From: Gossypium raimondii
Taxonomy: Eukaryota; Streptophyta; Magnoliopsida; Malvales; Malvaceae
Reading direction: 5' to 3'
Assembly (NCBI RefSeq): GCF_025698545.1
Contig: NC_068570.1
Span: 4,960,001 to 5,024,000 of the forward strand
DNA length: 64,000 bases
Shown here: positions 33,508-44,141 of the stretch, in pieces
Position numbering within the stretch: the first letter of the stretch is position 1
Layout: each line of letters opens with the position of its first letter
Program-made: the position numbers and the translations under genes
The notes under the pieces: model-generated
What the model was told of the DNA's origin: nothing
Databases searched by the model: none
Seen by the model: only the letters and a program-made list of their open reading frames with translations

Positions 33508-36307
33508 TGTAATAGCCTGAATTTTTAGTGGTGTCGGAATGGTGATTCGAGATCACTAAATCTGACAAACGAGTAGAAAATATTATAAATTTAGTAAGTA
33601 TAAGTTAAATGTGAAGTTAGGAAAATTTTTGAAATAGTGAATAGTGTACTAGGAATAAATATTAAAATAATTAAAATAAAAAAAACGAGGTATCGAGACC
33701 TCAAAGATTTTAAACCGAGCCATAAATATTTTTAGAAATATTTATAGAGTGTCATTGAGTTGGTATTAAAGTTTCAGTTAGAAAATTTTAACGTTTGGAT
33801 AGTTAATTAACTAAAAGGACTAAATTGGGAATAGTGTAAAATTTGTTAAATTGTGATTAAATAGCTTAAGTGACTAAAGTGGAGGGATTTAAAGGCTATT
33901 AGGCCCAAATTATATGGGCTGGACGGTTGGGTAAGAAAAATCAGCAGAATGTAAGGAGAAACAGGGCAAAATTGGAAACTTAACAAATTAAACATTTAAA
34001 ACAAAGACAAAAGTGAAAAATCTAGAGATCTCTTCACAATTTATCAGCAAAAACGCCATAGGAGGTCTGGAATAAGCTGGTTTTTCATATTTTTGAATCA
34101 TGTAAGTTTAATTCTTGATTATTTCTTCTAATTTTGTGATTTTGATACTTTTACAATTAGGTCCAACTAATTATTTCATTAGTTTTTGATTCCATGGCTG
34201 ATTTTGAAAGTTACCATTGATTAGTGTTGGATTTTTATGATGAATAAACATGAAATTGAAGCTTTAATTTTGTTATATGATGATTTTATTAAGTAATTTT
34301 GATAGAAATTGATTTTAGGGACCTAATTGTGAAAAGTTGGGAATTAAGATTTGGTGTTGCGGTTTTGAGTATGAAAGGCTATGTAGTAGTCTAAAATAGT
34401 TGGAAAAGGTGTTAATTGAGAAAAATTAGATCAATTGAGGGGTTAATTGAGTAGGGATCAAATTGTAAAACTGTAAAGTTTGGGGTAAAAGTGTAACTTC
34501 GAAAATTAAAGGGCATAAATTGTGAAATGAATTAGAATTGAATTAAATGCTGATGAATGAATAAATTTGCATTTTAGATCGAGAACTCAAACAAGTCGAG
34601 GAAAAGAAAAAGTAGCCGATTAGTCCCGAACTTTTACAAATTCGCAAATCGATCCGTAAGTTCATATGGCTGAAATTTAATGATTAAATGTTAATTTCAT
34701 GAATTATACAATGTATGGTGAAATGTATTTATTGTTGAAATGAGAATAAAATAAAATGTGAAAATCGAATAAATGATCAAATTAAGTGGAACGTCGGATT
34801 TGAGTACTTCGATCAAGTGACAAAGTGATAAGTGGTAGTTTTAGCTACACTTATCTGATCAAGAAACAAAGTGATAAGTGGTTACACTTATCCGATCAAG
34901 AAACAAAGTGATAAGTGGCTACACTTATCGATCAAGTGATAAAGTGATAAGTGGTAGCTTCACTACACTTATCTCGATCAATGGTAAAGTGATAAGTGGT
35001 AGCCTAGCTACACTTATCTGATCAAGGACAAGTGATAAGAGGTCATATGGCAAAGTGAAAGTGAAGTACTCAAATTTTCCGTAACCGTTCCTTAATTTTG
35101 ATCAAGGATGGTAAGTGACAAATGGGCCCAAAGGAATTATGGTAAAAGAATAAGTAGTAGTGAGTTTATACCAAGGAACTCACCAAAGATTGTGGTTGAC
35201 AGGTAAATTTAGTAATGGTGTATATTGTATAAGTGTACAAGTGTTTGGTAAGATTTATGTTTTATGCCTATGAACTTACTAAGCTTTTCTATAAGCTTAG
35301 ATGTGTGTGTTTATTGTTTTGTAGATTAACGTATTTATACATTCGGAGGATCGGATCTACATCAAGAATCACACTACCCGGATATACTCCGTAGTTTATG
35401 TTAAGCAACTTTTGGATTTATATGGCATGTATAGGGAATTGAAGTAAAAAGTAAATTTGAATGTTATGGTTATGTTAGATATCGAAATATATACATGTTT
35501 TAGTTTGAAATGGTTGATTGGTTGAACTTCATTAGTATTTAAATGAAGTAGATGAAATCTGGAATTGGTTGTGATTTGAAATTTGCAGGAAGGTTAGACA
35601 ATTATAAAGGGTTATATTGAATTTTTTTAAAATTGCAATGGAGCAGTTCTTGGACAGCAGCATTGATGTAACTTTTAAAAATCACCAAAAATAGTGGAAA
35701 TAGAATTAGAAGTTGAGTGAGATATGAAATTAAAGCTGAAAGAGTCTACTTTCATAGGAAAGAAGTGGAGTAAGCAAAAGAATTATATACTTTTAGATAT
35801 TTGAATTTTAGTGAAACAGGGCAAGAATGTTTTGAAGTCCCCTGTTCTGACTTTAGAAATTCATTAAAAATTGTACAGAAGGAATTTTGAGTTATAATTT
35901 ATATGTATAGACTCCTTAATGAGTCTATTTTCAGTAGAAATAAGTTTAATCACCATATGAAGCCTTTAATAAGAGATAATTAAATTTTAGTGATGAGTGG
36001 TTAGGATAGTCGATTAGTGAAATAGGGAGACTTCAACTAATAAACTGTACTAATTGGCTAAAGAAAAAATTCTGAAAAATTTATGGTGAATAGATATATG
36101 AGTCTAGTTTTATGTAAAATTTACGGATCTAAATTTCGAGTTTCGTAGCTTGAATTATAATTATTTTAGTGACTGCTGTACAGGAGGACAGCTTTATTAT
36201 GAATGATGAAATTAAATTTGAAAGTAAATTTTTATGCCCCGAACTTTTAAGTTAAGTCAAGTAACGCCTCATGCTCGACTCGCCATGGTCTCGGTAAGGG
36301 TGTTACA
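33508..36307 (+). repeat. Chromovirus 5' LTR
   Basis: Begins TGTAATAGCC and ends GGTGTTACA. Contains the hairpin array at about 34800-35040. Differences from the 3' LTR are mostly single-base gaps. Confidence 0.95.
34795..35040 (+). repeat. Five-unit hairpin array in 5' LTR
   Basis: Units of 35-60 bp carry GATAAGTGGTAGC and GCTACACTTATC as inverted arms separated by 0-6 nt, with TGATCAAG between units. Five units are visible; two have shortened arms (GATAAGTGGTTACACTTATC type). Confidence 0.8.
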
Positions 36308-36553
36308 TTTTAGTGGTATCAGAGCCCGGTTTAGCCGGTCCTCGGAATATGTGTGAAGTGTAAAGTGTTTAGAAATACATGCCATATAAATCTGTGATAG
36401 TGTGATGTGTATGATCCGATCTAATCTTTGTTATTTTTATAGATACTCCGATTATAAAGATGTCAAATTTACTGAACGCATCTTGATCAAGAAGAAGTTA
36501 ATAAGAGAGCACGAATTCGAACAAAGAGCAAGCGGTGATGTTCGATTTCCCAA

Positions 36554-37688
36554 ATGCGAGAGCATGAATTAAAGAATATGATTTATGGGATTATGAATCG
36601 GTGGTATACTGAAATGAGGCAAGAAAGAAATCAGGCTGAACCACCTCCTCCCCCTATTGCTCCATCGATGGTACCCCCGGTTGCTCCTCCACCTCCTACA
36701 ACGACTGAATCTAGTAAGCGTTCTCCATTGGAAAGGCTTAGAAAACTTGGAGCCGAAGAATTTTGGGGAAGGACTGATGATGATCCCGTCAAAGCTGAAT
36801 ATTGGTTACAGAGTTTGATAAGAATTTTTAAAGAAATGGCTTGCTCACCAGATGACTATTTGAGATGTGCTGTGTCTCTGTTGAAAGAAGAAGCTTATAG
36901 TTGGTGGGAGACGATCGAGGCTGTGGTTCCGGCAGAGAAAATTTCTTGGGAATTTTTCCAAAATGAATTTAAGAAGAAATATGTGGGCAGACGGTATTTG
37001 GATAAAAAGAAAATGGAATTTCTCGACCTACGACAGGGAAATAAATCAGTAGCTGAATATGAAAGAGAATTTGTCTACCTCAGCAAATATGCCCGAGACA
37101 TTGTACCCATCAAGAAGAAATGTGTATCCGGTTTGAAGAAGGGTTAAATGATGAAATTAGAATGATGATTGGGGTAATGAAATACGAGAGTTTGTTGTTT
37201 CACGACCGTGCTCAAAAGCTTGAAGAAGTATACAATGAAAAATGCAATGGATCGAAAAAGTAAAGAGCCATTCAAAGAGGTGCTTCTAAGTCATTTTCGA
37301 TTTTCCGGTGAAGAAATCTAGAGAAGAAATTAATCAAACTACATCAGTGTCTGGGAGATCGGGAAGAGATAGACCAAGACAATCTGATTTCAGGGTATTC
37401 GATAGACCTGTAGCAAGTGTGAGCAGTGTTCAGAATGCTTCACGACCTAAGTGTCAATATTGTGGAAGATATCATTTCGGAGAATGCAGGACTAAGATGG
37501 GGGCTTGTTATAAATGTGGGGCTACTGATCATCTTATTCGAGATTGTCCCCGGCTGCAAAAAGATGAAGTGGAACAGAAAGAGATACAGAGAACCATTCC
37601 TCAAAGAAGTAGACGTTCGGCCGAGAAGAAGGTTACTGAGGACTACCCGTTCGGGTACGAGGGAATCAGTTGGTCGATCAGAGAATAG
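36554..37688 (+). pseudogene. Chromovirus gag (capsid and zinc knuckle), frameshifted
   Basis: Gag builds the virus-like particle that packages element RNA. The first open segment (36554-37147) has a Pro-rich N-terminus (PPPPPIAPSM) and the retrotransposon gag domain (FWGRTDDDPVKAEYWLQSL, YSWWETIEA, FKKKYVGRRYLDKKKMEFL). A frameshift near 37120-37150 leads to a second segment (37308-37688) with one CCHC knuckle, CYKCGATDHLIRDC at 37506-37547, preceded by a related CQYCGRYHFGEC. The shifts are single-base and could be sequencing error. Confidence 0.85.
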
Positions 37689-37689
37689 A

Positions 37690-38534
37690 GCACCAGCACG
37701 TACCTACGCCATTCGAGCAAGGGAAGAAGCTACGGCTCCTGATGTAATTGCTGGTACTTTCTATCTTTATGATGTTATTGTTTATGCATTGATAGACCCG
37801 GATCTACTCATTCATATATTTGCACTATGTTAGCATCCGAAAAGAATTTATCTGTTGAGTCCACTGAATTTGATATACAAGTTACAAATCCATTAGGTCA
37901 TAGTGTGATGGTTAATTTAATATGTCGTAATTGTCCACTGAAAGTGAAAGGCTATGAATTCCCCGCTGATTTGATGTTGTTACCCTTTCGGGAATTTGAC
38001 ATTATTCTGGGGATGGACTGGTTAATGAGGCACGATGCGGTGGTGAATTGTCGTGATAAGCAAATCAGTTTGAAATGTCAAACAGGAGATGTAATCTCAG
38101 TTGGGTCAGAAAATATGGGCGATACAATCAGAATTATTTCAGCTCTCTCTGCTCAGAGATTATTACGCAAAGGCAATGAAGCATTCTTGGCCTATATCCT
38201 TGATACTTGGGGTTCTGATTTAAAGCTCGAACAAGTGCCAGTGGTGAATGAATTTCCTGATGTGTTCCCTGAAGAGTTACCCGGTCTACCACCTGATAGA
38301 GAAGTTGAATTTGTAATTGATATAATTCCCAGAACAACTCCTATATCAATGACACCGTACAGAATGGCTCCAGCGGAATTAAAAGAGTTGAAGGCGCAGT
38401 TGCAGGAGTTATTAGATAAAGGGTTCATCAGACCGAGTATGTCGCCCTGGGGTGCACCTGTCTCGTTTGTGAAAAAGAAGGACGGTTCTTTAAGACTGTG
38501 TATAGATTACAGGCAGTTGAATAAGGTAACGTAA
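37690..38534 (+). pseudogene. Chromovirus protease and start of reverse transcriptase
   Basis: The aspartic protease region reads [16 protein letters not shown], where intact relatives have D(S/P)G at the active site. The flap region continues to [20 protein letters not shown] in the long frame 37827-38534. Reverse transcriptase begins with [19 protein letters not shown], then [20 protein letters not shown] and [10 protein letters not shown]. The frame breaks after KVT near 38534. The protease active site appears damaged by a frameshift. Confidence 0.88.
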
Positions 38535-40792
38535 AGAATAAATATCCTTTGCCTCGTATTGATGATCTGCTTGATCGCTTGAAAGGTGCCGCGCAGATTT
38601 TCCAAGATAGACCTTCGATCCGGTATTATCGCTTGAAAGTTAAAGAGTGTGATGTCAAAGCGCCTTCCGAACTCGATATGGTCATTATGAATTTTGGTGG
38701 TGCCATTTGGTTTAACCAATGCTCCTGCCGCTTTTATGGATTTGATGAATAGAATTTTTCATCATATTTGGATAGATTTGTGGTTGTGTTCATTGACGAT
38801 GTATTGATTTATTCAAAGACGAGTCCGAACATGCACAACATCTAAGGATTGTATTACGACTTTATGGGAGAAATAGTTATATGCGAAATTCAAGAAATGT
38901 GAATTTTGGCTTCGTGAAGTTGCGTTTTGGGTCATATAGTATCGGTGATGGAATAAGAGTGGATCCAAGTAAGATAGCGGCAGTGGTAAATTGAAAGTTC
39001 CAAAGAATGTTCTTGAAGTACGAGCTTTCTAGGATTGGCGTGTTATTATCGCCGATTTGTCAAAGATTTCTCAATGATTACCTTACCGCTGACTCGATTA
39101 CTACAAAAGAATGTTGAATTTATATGGTCGCATTTAATGTCGCAGAGTTTCGATCATTGAAAAGATGTTGACAGAGGCTCCAGTGTTGACTCAACCGAAT
39201 CCAGGCGTCTGCTTGTAGTATATAGTGATGCGTCTCGAGTGGTTTGGGTTGTGTACTTATGCGGTCGGGAAAAGTGGTGGCATATGCTTCCCGACAACCG
39301 AAACCGCACGAGAAGAATTATCCTACACATGATTTGGAATTGGCGTGATCGTGTTTGCTTTGAAAATATGGAGACACTACTTATATGGTGAGAAATGTTA
39401 CGTGTACCGATCATAAAAGCTTGAAGTATTTAATGACTCGAAAGAGTTAAATTTGAGATGAGACGATGGTTAGAGTTCTTTGAAAGATTATGATCTTGTC
39501 ATTGACTATCACCGTGGAAAGCAAATGTCGTAGCAGATGCACTTAGTCTGAAATCATCATTATTTGCATTACGGGCATTGAGTGCTCATTTATCTATTAA
39601 TGAGGATGGTTCTATACTAGCGGAATTAAAAGCTAAACTGTGTTCTTTCAACGGATTCGGAATTACAAGATGAAGACCCAAAATTGATGCTAAAACGATG
39701 ATGGTTCAAAATGAGTTAAGCTCGAATACTCCATTGATGAAAATGGTATGTTATATTATCGTAATAGAATATGTGTTCCAAATAATTTAGACTTGAAAAT
39801 GATATTTTATCGAGGCTCACAAGAGTATGTGTTCTATTCACCCGGGAGTACAAAATGTATTGTGATTTGAAGAAAATGTATTGGTGGCTCGGAATGAAAC
39901 GAGAAATCTGTGAATATGTAGCAAGATGTTTGATTTGTCAACAGTGAAAGTCGAGCATCAAGTGCCGAAGTGGTTGTTCTGACCCATTATGATTCCAGAG
40001 TGGAAATGGGAACATGTCACGATGGATTTTGTATCTGGATTACCAAGAATCTCAAGAAGAAAGATTCGATATGGGTGATTGTTGATCGGTTAACTAAGTC
40101 GGCACATTTTATTCCAATGTAAGCATTATCGACTTGAAAAGTTAAGCGGAGTTATATGTGTCCGAGATAGTGAGGTTACATGGGTACCGATATCTATTAT
40201 TTCGGATCGAGATCCGAGATTTACCTCGAGATTTTGGAGTAAATTACAGGAGGCTCGGGCACCAAATTAAATTTCAAGACGACTTTTCATCCCTGCATGA
40301 TGGGCAAATCGAGCGAGTGATTGATTTTAGAAGATATGTTAAGGTGTTGTATACTTGAGTTCGTGGCGGTACTGGAAAGGTATTTACCTTTAGCCGAATT
40401 TGCTTATAATAATAGTTATCAAACTAGTATTAAAATGGCACCGCTTGAAGCTCAGATGGAAGAAAGTGTAGAACTCCATTATATTGGACCTGAATTAAGT
40501 GAATCAAACCGGTGGGAGTAGACTTGATTCGAAATCAAGAAAAGTTCAGATTATTCGAGATTGTTTAAAAGTCCTCCGATCGGCAAAAATCATATGCAGA
40601 TTTGAAGAGAAGGGATATAGAGTTTAGTGTGGGTGATCGTGTATTTTTGAAAGTGTCACCGTGGAAGAAAGTTTTGCGGTTCGGCAGAAAGGGAAAACTC
40701 ATTACGATTTATCGGTAGTATGAAATCATTGAAAGAATCGGTCCAGTAGCTTATAGATTGGCTTTGCCCAGGAACTTGAAAATATTCATAAT
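38535..40792 (+). pseudogene. Chromovirus RT core, RNase H and integrase, shattered
   Basis: Across frames one reads the RT catalytic [10 protein letters not shown] near 38790-38820, RNase H landmarks (YSDAS near 39220; DLEL near 39340; SLKYL near 39420), a zinc-binding integrase segment ending CLICQQ near 39935, and the integrase core with WKWEHVTMDFVSGLP near 39990-40035 and VDRLTKSAHFIPM near 40085-40120. No frame exceeds about 70 codons, because single-base losses recur every 50-150 bp. Confidence 0.85.
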
Positions 40793-41092
40793 GTGTTTCA
40801 TGTGTCTATGTTGAGACGGTATAGATCAGATCCATCACATGTAATTCCTCATACGGAAATAGAGCTTCAACCTGACATGACTTATTCAGAGGAACCGGTG
40901 AAAATTTTAGCTCGGGAGGTTAAAGAGTTGAGGAATAAACGTGTACCACTAGTTAAGGTGTTATGGAATCGACATGGATCTGAGGAGGCAACCTGGGAAA
41001 CGGAGGAATTGATGAGATTTCAAGATCCTAATTTATTTCAGTACGAAATTTTGGGACGAAATTTCCTAAAAGGGGAGAGTTGTAATAGCTGA
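40793..41092 (+). pseudogene. Integrase C-terminus with chromodomain-like tail
   Basis: The 99-codon open frame has FHVSMLRRYRSDPSHVI, the conserved end of gypsy integrases, then EEPVKILAREVKELRNK and VKVLWNRHGSEEATWETEE, a chromodomain-like module thought to steer insertion to chromatin marks. It ends in the polypurine tract and first bases of the 3' LTR. Confidence 0.85.
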
Positions 41093-43890
41093 ATTTTTAG
41101 TGGTGTTGAATGGTGATTCGAGATCACTAAATCGACAAACAGTAGAAAATATTATAAATTTAGTAAGTATAAGTTAAATGTGAAGTTAGGAAAATTTTTG
41201 AAATAGTGAATAGTGTACTAGGAATAAATATTAAAATAATTAAAATAAAAAAACGAGGTATCGAGACCTCAAAGATTTTAAACCGAGCCATAAATATTTT
41301 AGAAATATTTATAGAGTGTCATTGAGTTGGTATTAAAGTTTCGTTAGAAAATTTTAACGCTTGGATAGTTAATTAACTAAAAGGACTAAATTGGGAATAG
41401 TGTAAAATTTGTTAAATTGTGATTAAATAGCTTAAGTGACTAAAGTGGAGGGATTTAAAAGGCTATTAGGCCCAAATTATATGGGCTGGACGGTTGGGTA
41501 AGAAAAATCAGCAGAATGTAAGGAGAAACAGGGGCAAAATTGGAAACTTAACAAATTAAACATTTAAAACAAAGACAAAAGTAAAAATCTAGAGATCTCT
41601 TCACAATTTATCAGCAAAAACGCCATAGGAGGTCTGGAATAAGCTGGTTTTTCATATTTTGAATCATGTAAGTTTAATTCTTGATTATTTCTTCTAATTT
41701 TTGTGATTTTGATACTTTTACAATTAGGTCCAACTAATTATTTCATTAGTTTTTGATTCCATGGCTGATTTTGAAAGTTACCATTGATTAGTGTTGGATT
41801 TTTATGATGAATAAACATGAAATTGAAGCTTTAATTTTGTTATATGATGATTTTATTAAGTAATTTTGATAGAAATTGATTTTAGGGACCTAATTGTGAA
41901 AAAGTTGGGAATTAAGGTTTGGTGTTGCGGTTTTGAGTATGAAAGGCTATGTAGTAGTCTAAAATAGTTGGAAAAGGTGTTAATTGAGAAAAATTAGATC
42001 AATTGAGGGGTTAATTGAGTAGGGATCAAATTGTAAAAACTGTAAAGTTTGGGGTAAAAGTGTAACTTCGAAAATTAAAGGGCATAAATTGTGAAATGAA
42101 TTAGAATTGAATTAAATGCTGATGAATGAATAAATTTGCATTTTAGATCGAGAACCTGAAACAAGTCGAGGAAAAGAAAAAGTAGCCGATTAGTCCCTGA
42201 ACTTTTACAAATTTCGCAAATCGATCCGTAAGTTCATATGGCTGAAATTTAATGATTAAATGTTAATTTCATGAATTATACAATGTATGGTGAAATGTAT
42301 TTATTGTTGAAATGAGAATAAAATAAAATGTGAAAATCGAATAAATGATCAAATTAAGTGGAACGTCGGATTTGAGTACTTCTGATCAAGTGACAAAGTG
42401 ATAAGTGGTAGTTTTAGCTACACTTATCTGATCAAGAAACAAAGTGATAAGTGGTTACACTTATCTGATCAAGAAACAAAGTGATAAGTGGCTACACTTA
42501 TCTGATCAAGTGATAAAGTGATAAGTGGTAGCTTCAGCTACACTTATCTGATCAAGTGGTAAAGTGATAAGTGGTAGCCTAGCTACACTTATCTGATCAA
42601 GGACAAGTGATAAGAGGTCATATGGCAAAGTGAAAGTGAAGTACTCAAATTTTCCGTGAACTGCTCCTTAATTTTGATCAAGGATGGTAAGTGACAAATG
42701 GGCCCAAAGGAATTATGGTAAAAGAATAAGTAGTAGTGAGTTTATACCAAGGAACTCACCAAAGATTGTGGTTGATGTAAATTTAGTAATGGTGTATATT
42801 GTATAAGTGTACAAGTGTTTGGTAAGATTTATGTTTTATGCCTATGAACTTACTAAGCTTTTCTATAAGCTTAGATGTGTGTGTTTATTGTTTTGTAGAT
42901 TAACGTATTTATACATTCGGAGGATCGGATCTACATCAAGAATCACACTACCCGATATACTCCGTAGTTTATGTTAAGCAACTTTTGGATTTATATGGCA
43001 TGTATAGGAATTGAAGTAAAAGTAAATTTGAATGTTATGGTTATGTTAGATATCGAAATATATACATGTTTTTAGTTTGAAATGGTTGATTGGTTGAACT
43101 TCATTAGTATTTAAATGAAGTAGATGAAATACTGGAATTGGTTGTGATTTGAAATTTGCAGGGAAGGTTAGACAATTATAAAGGGGTTATATTGAATTTT
43201 TTTTAAAAATTGCAATGGAGCAGTTCTTGGACAGCAGCATTGATGTAACTTTTAAAAATCACCAAAATAGTGGAAATAGAATTAGAAGTTGAGTGAGATA
43301 TGAAATTAAAGCTGAAAGAGTCTACTTTCATAGGAAAGAAGTGGAGTAAGCAAAAGAATTATATACTTTTAGATATTTGAATTTTAGTGAAACAGGGCAA
43401 GAATGTTTTTGAAGTCCCCTGTTCTGACTTTAGAAATTCATTAAAAATTGTACAGAAGGAATTTTGAGTTATAATTTATATGTATAGACTCCTTAATGAG
43501 TCTATTTTCAGTAGAAATAAGTTTAATCACCATATGAAGCCTTTAATAAGAGATAATTAAATTTTAGTGATGAGTGGTTAGGATAGTCGATTAGTGAAAT
43601 AGGGGAGACTTCAACTAATAAACTGTACTAATTGGCTAAAGAAAAAAATTCTGAAAAATTTATGGTGAATAGATATATGAGTCTAGTTTTATGTAAAATT
43701 TACGGATCTAAATTTCGAGTTTCGTAGCTTGAATTATAATTATTTTAGTGACTGCTGTACAGGAGGACAGCTTTATTATGAATGATGAAATTAAATTTGA
43801 AAGTAAATTTTTATGCCCCGAACTTTTAAGTTAAGTCAAGTAACGCCTCATGCTCGACTCCGGCCATGGTCTCGGGTAAGGGGTGTTACA
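41081..43890 (+). repeat. Chromovirus 3' LTR
   Basis: Begins TGTAATAGCTG directly after the polypurine tract and ends GGTGTTACA at 43890, followed by the TSD CCCCT. Confidence 0.95.
42378..42605 (+). repeat. Five-unit hairpin array in 3' LTR
   Basis: Same array as at 34795-35040, better preserved here: each unit ends CACTTATCTGATCAAG. Confidence 0.85.
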
Positions 43891-44141
43891 CCCCTTATGC
43901 GCAGCGTTTTAACCCAGGGTCAGCGTATGGTTCAAGGACCAAATTGAAACGCCAACAAAATTTGCAACCCAAATTAAAAAAACTAAAAAAAGGACCAGAT
44001 TGCACCACGACACGTTGTAAAAGCGGAGGGGCTAAAAGCGCAATTTACCCCTCTGCATAAAAACACGCGGATCCCCCTAGAGCGGGTCGAGTTGAAATTC
44101 GGGTAAGGGCCAAAATGACGCCGTTTTAGGGCTACTGAAGC

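Larger units (their letters stand above)
33508..43890 (+). mobile_element. Tekay/Del-type gypsy chromovirus, full length
   Basis: This 10,383-bp LTR retrotransposon is flanked by perfect 5-bp TSDs CCCCT (33503-33507 and 43891-43895). LTRs of 2,800 and 2,810 bp start TGTAATAG and end TGTTACA. The primer-binding site TGGTATCAGAGC (initiator Met tRNA) is at 36314-36325 and the polypurine tract AAAAGGGGAGAG at 41068-41079. The internal order gag, CCHC zinc knuckle, protease, reverse transcriptase, RNase H, integrase, chromodomain-like C-terminus identifies the gypsy group; long LTRs with a chromodomain suggest Tekay/Del. All coding parts are interrupted by frameshifts. The LTRs are nearly identical in substitutions, indicating a recent insertion. 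Confidence 0.95.
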
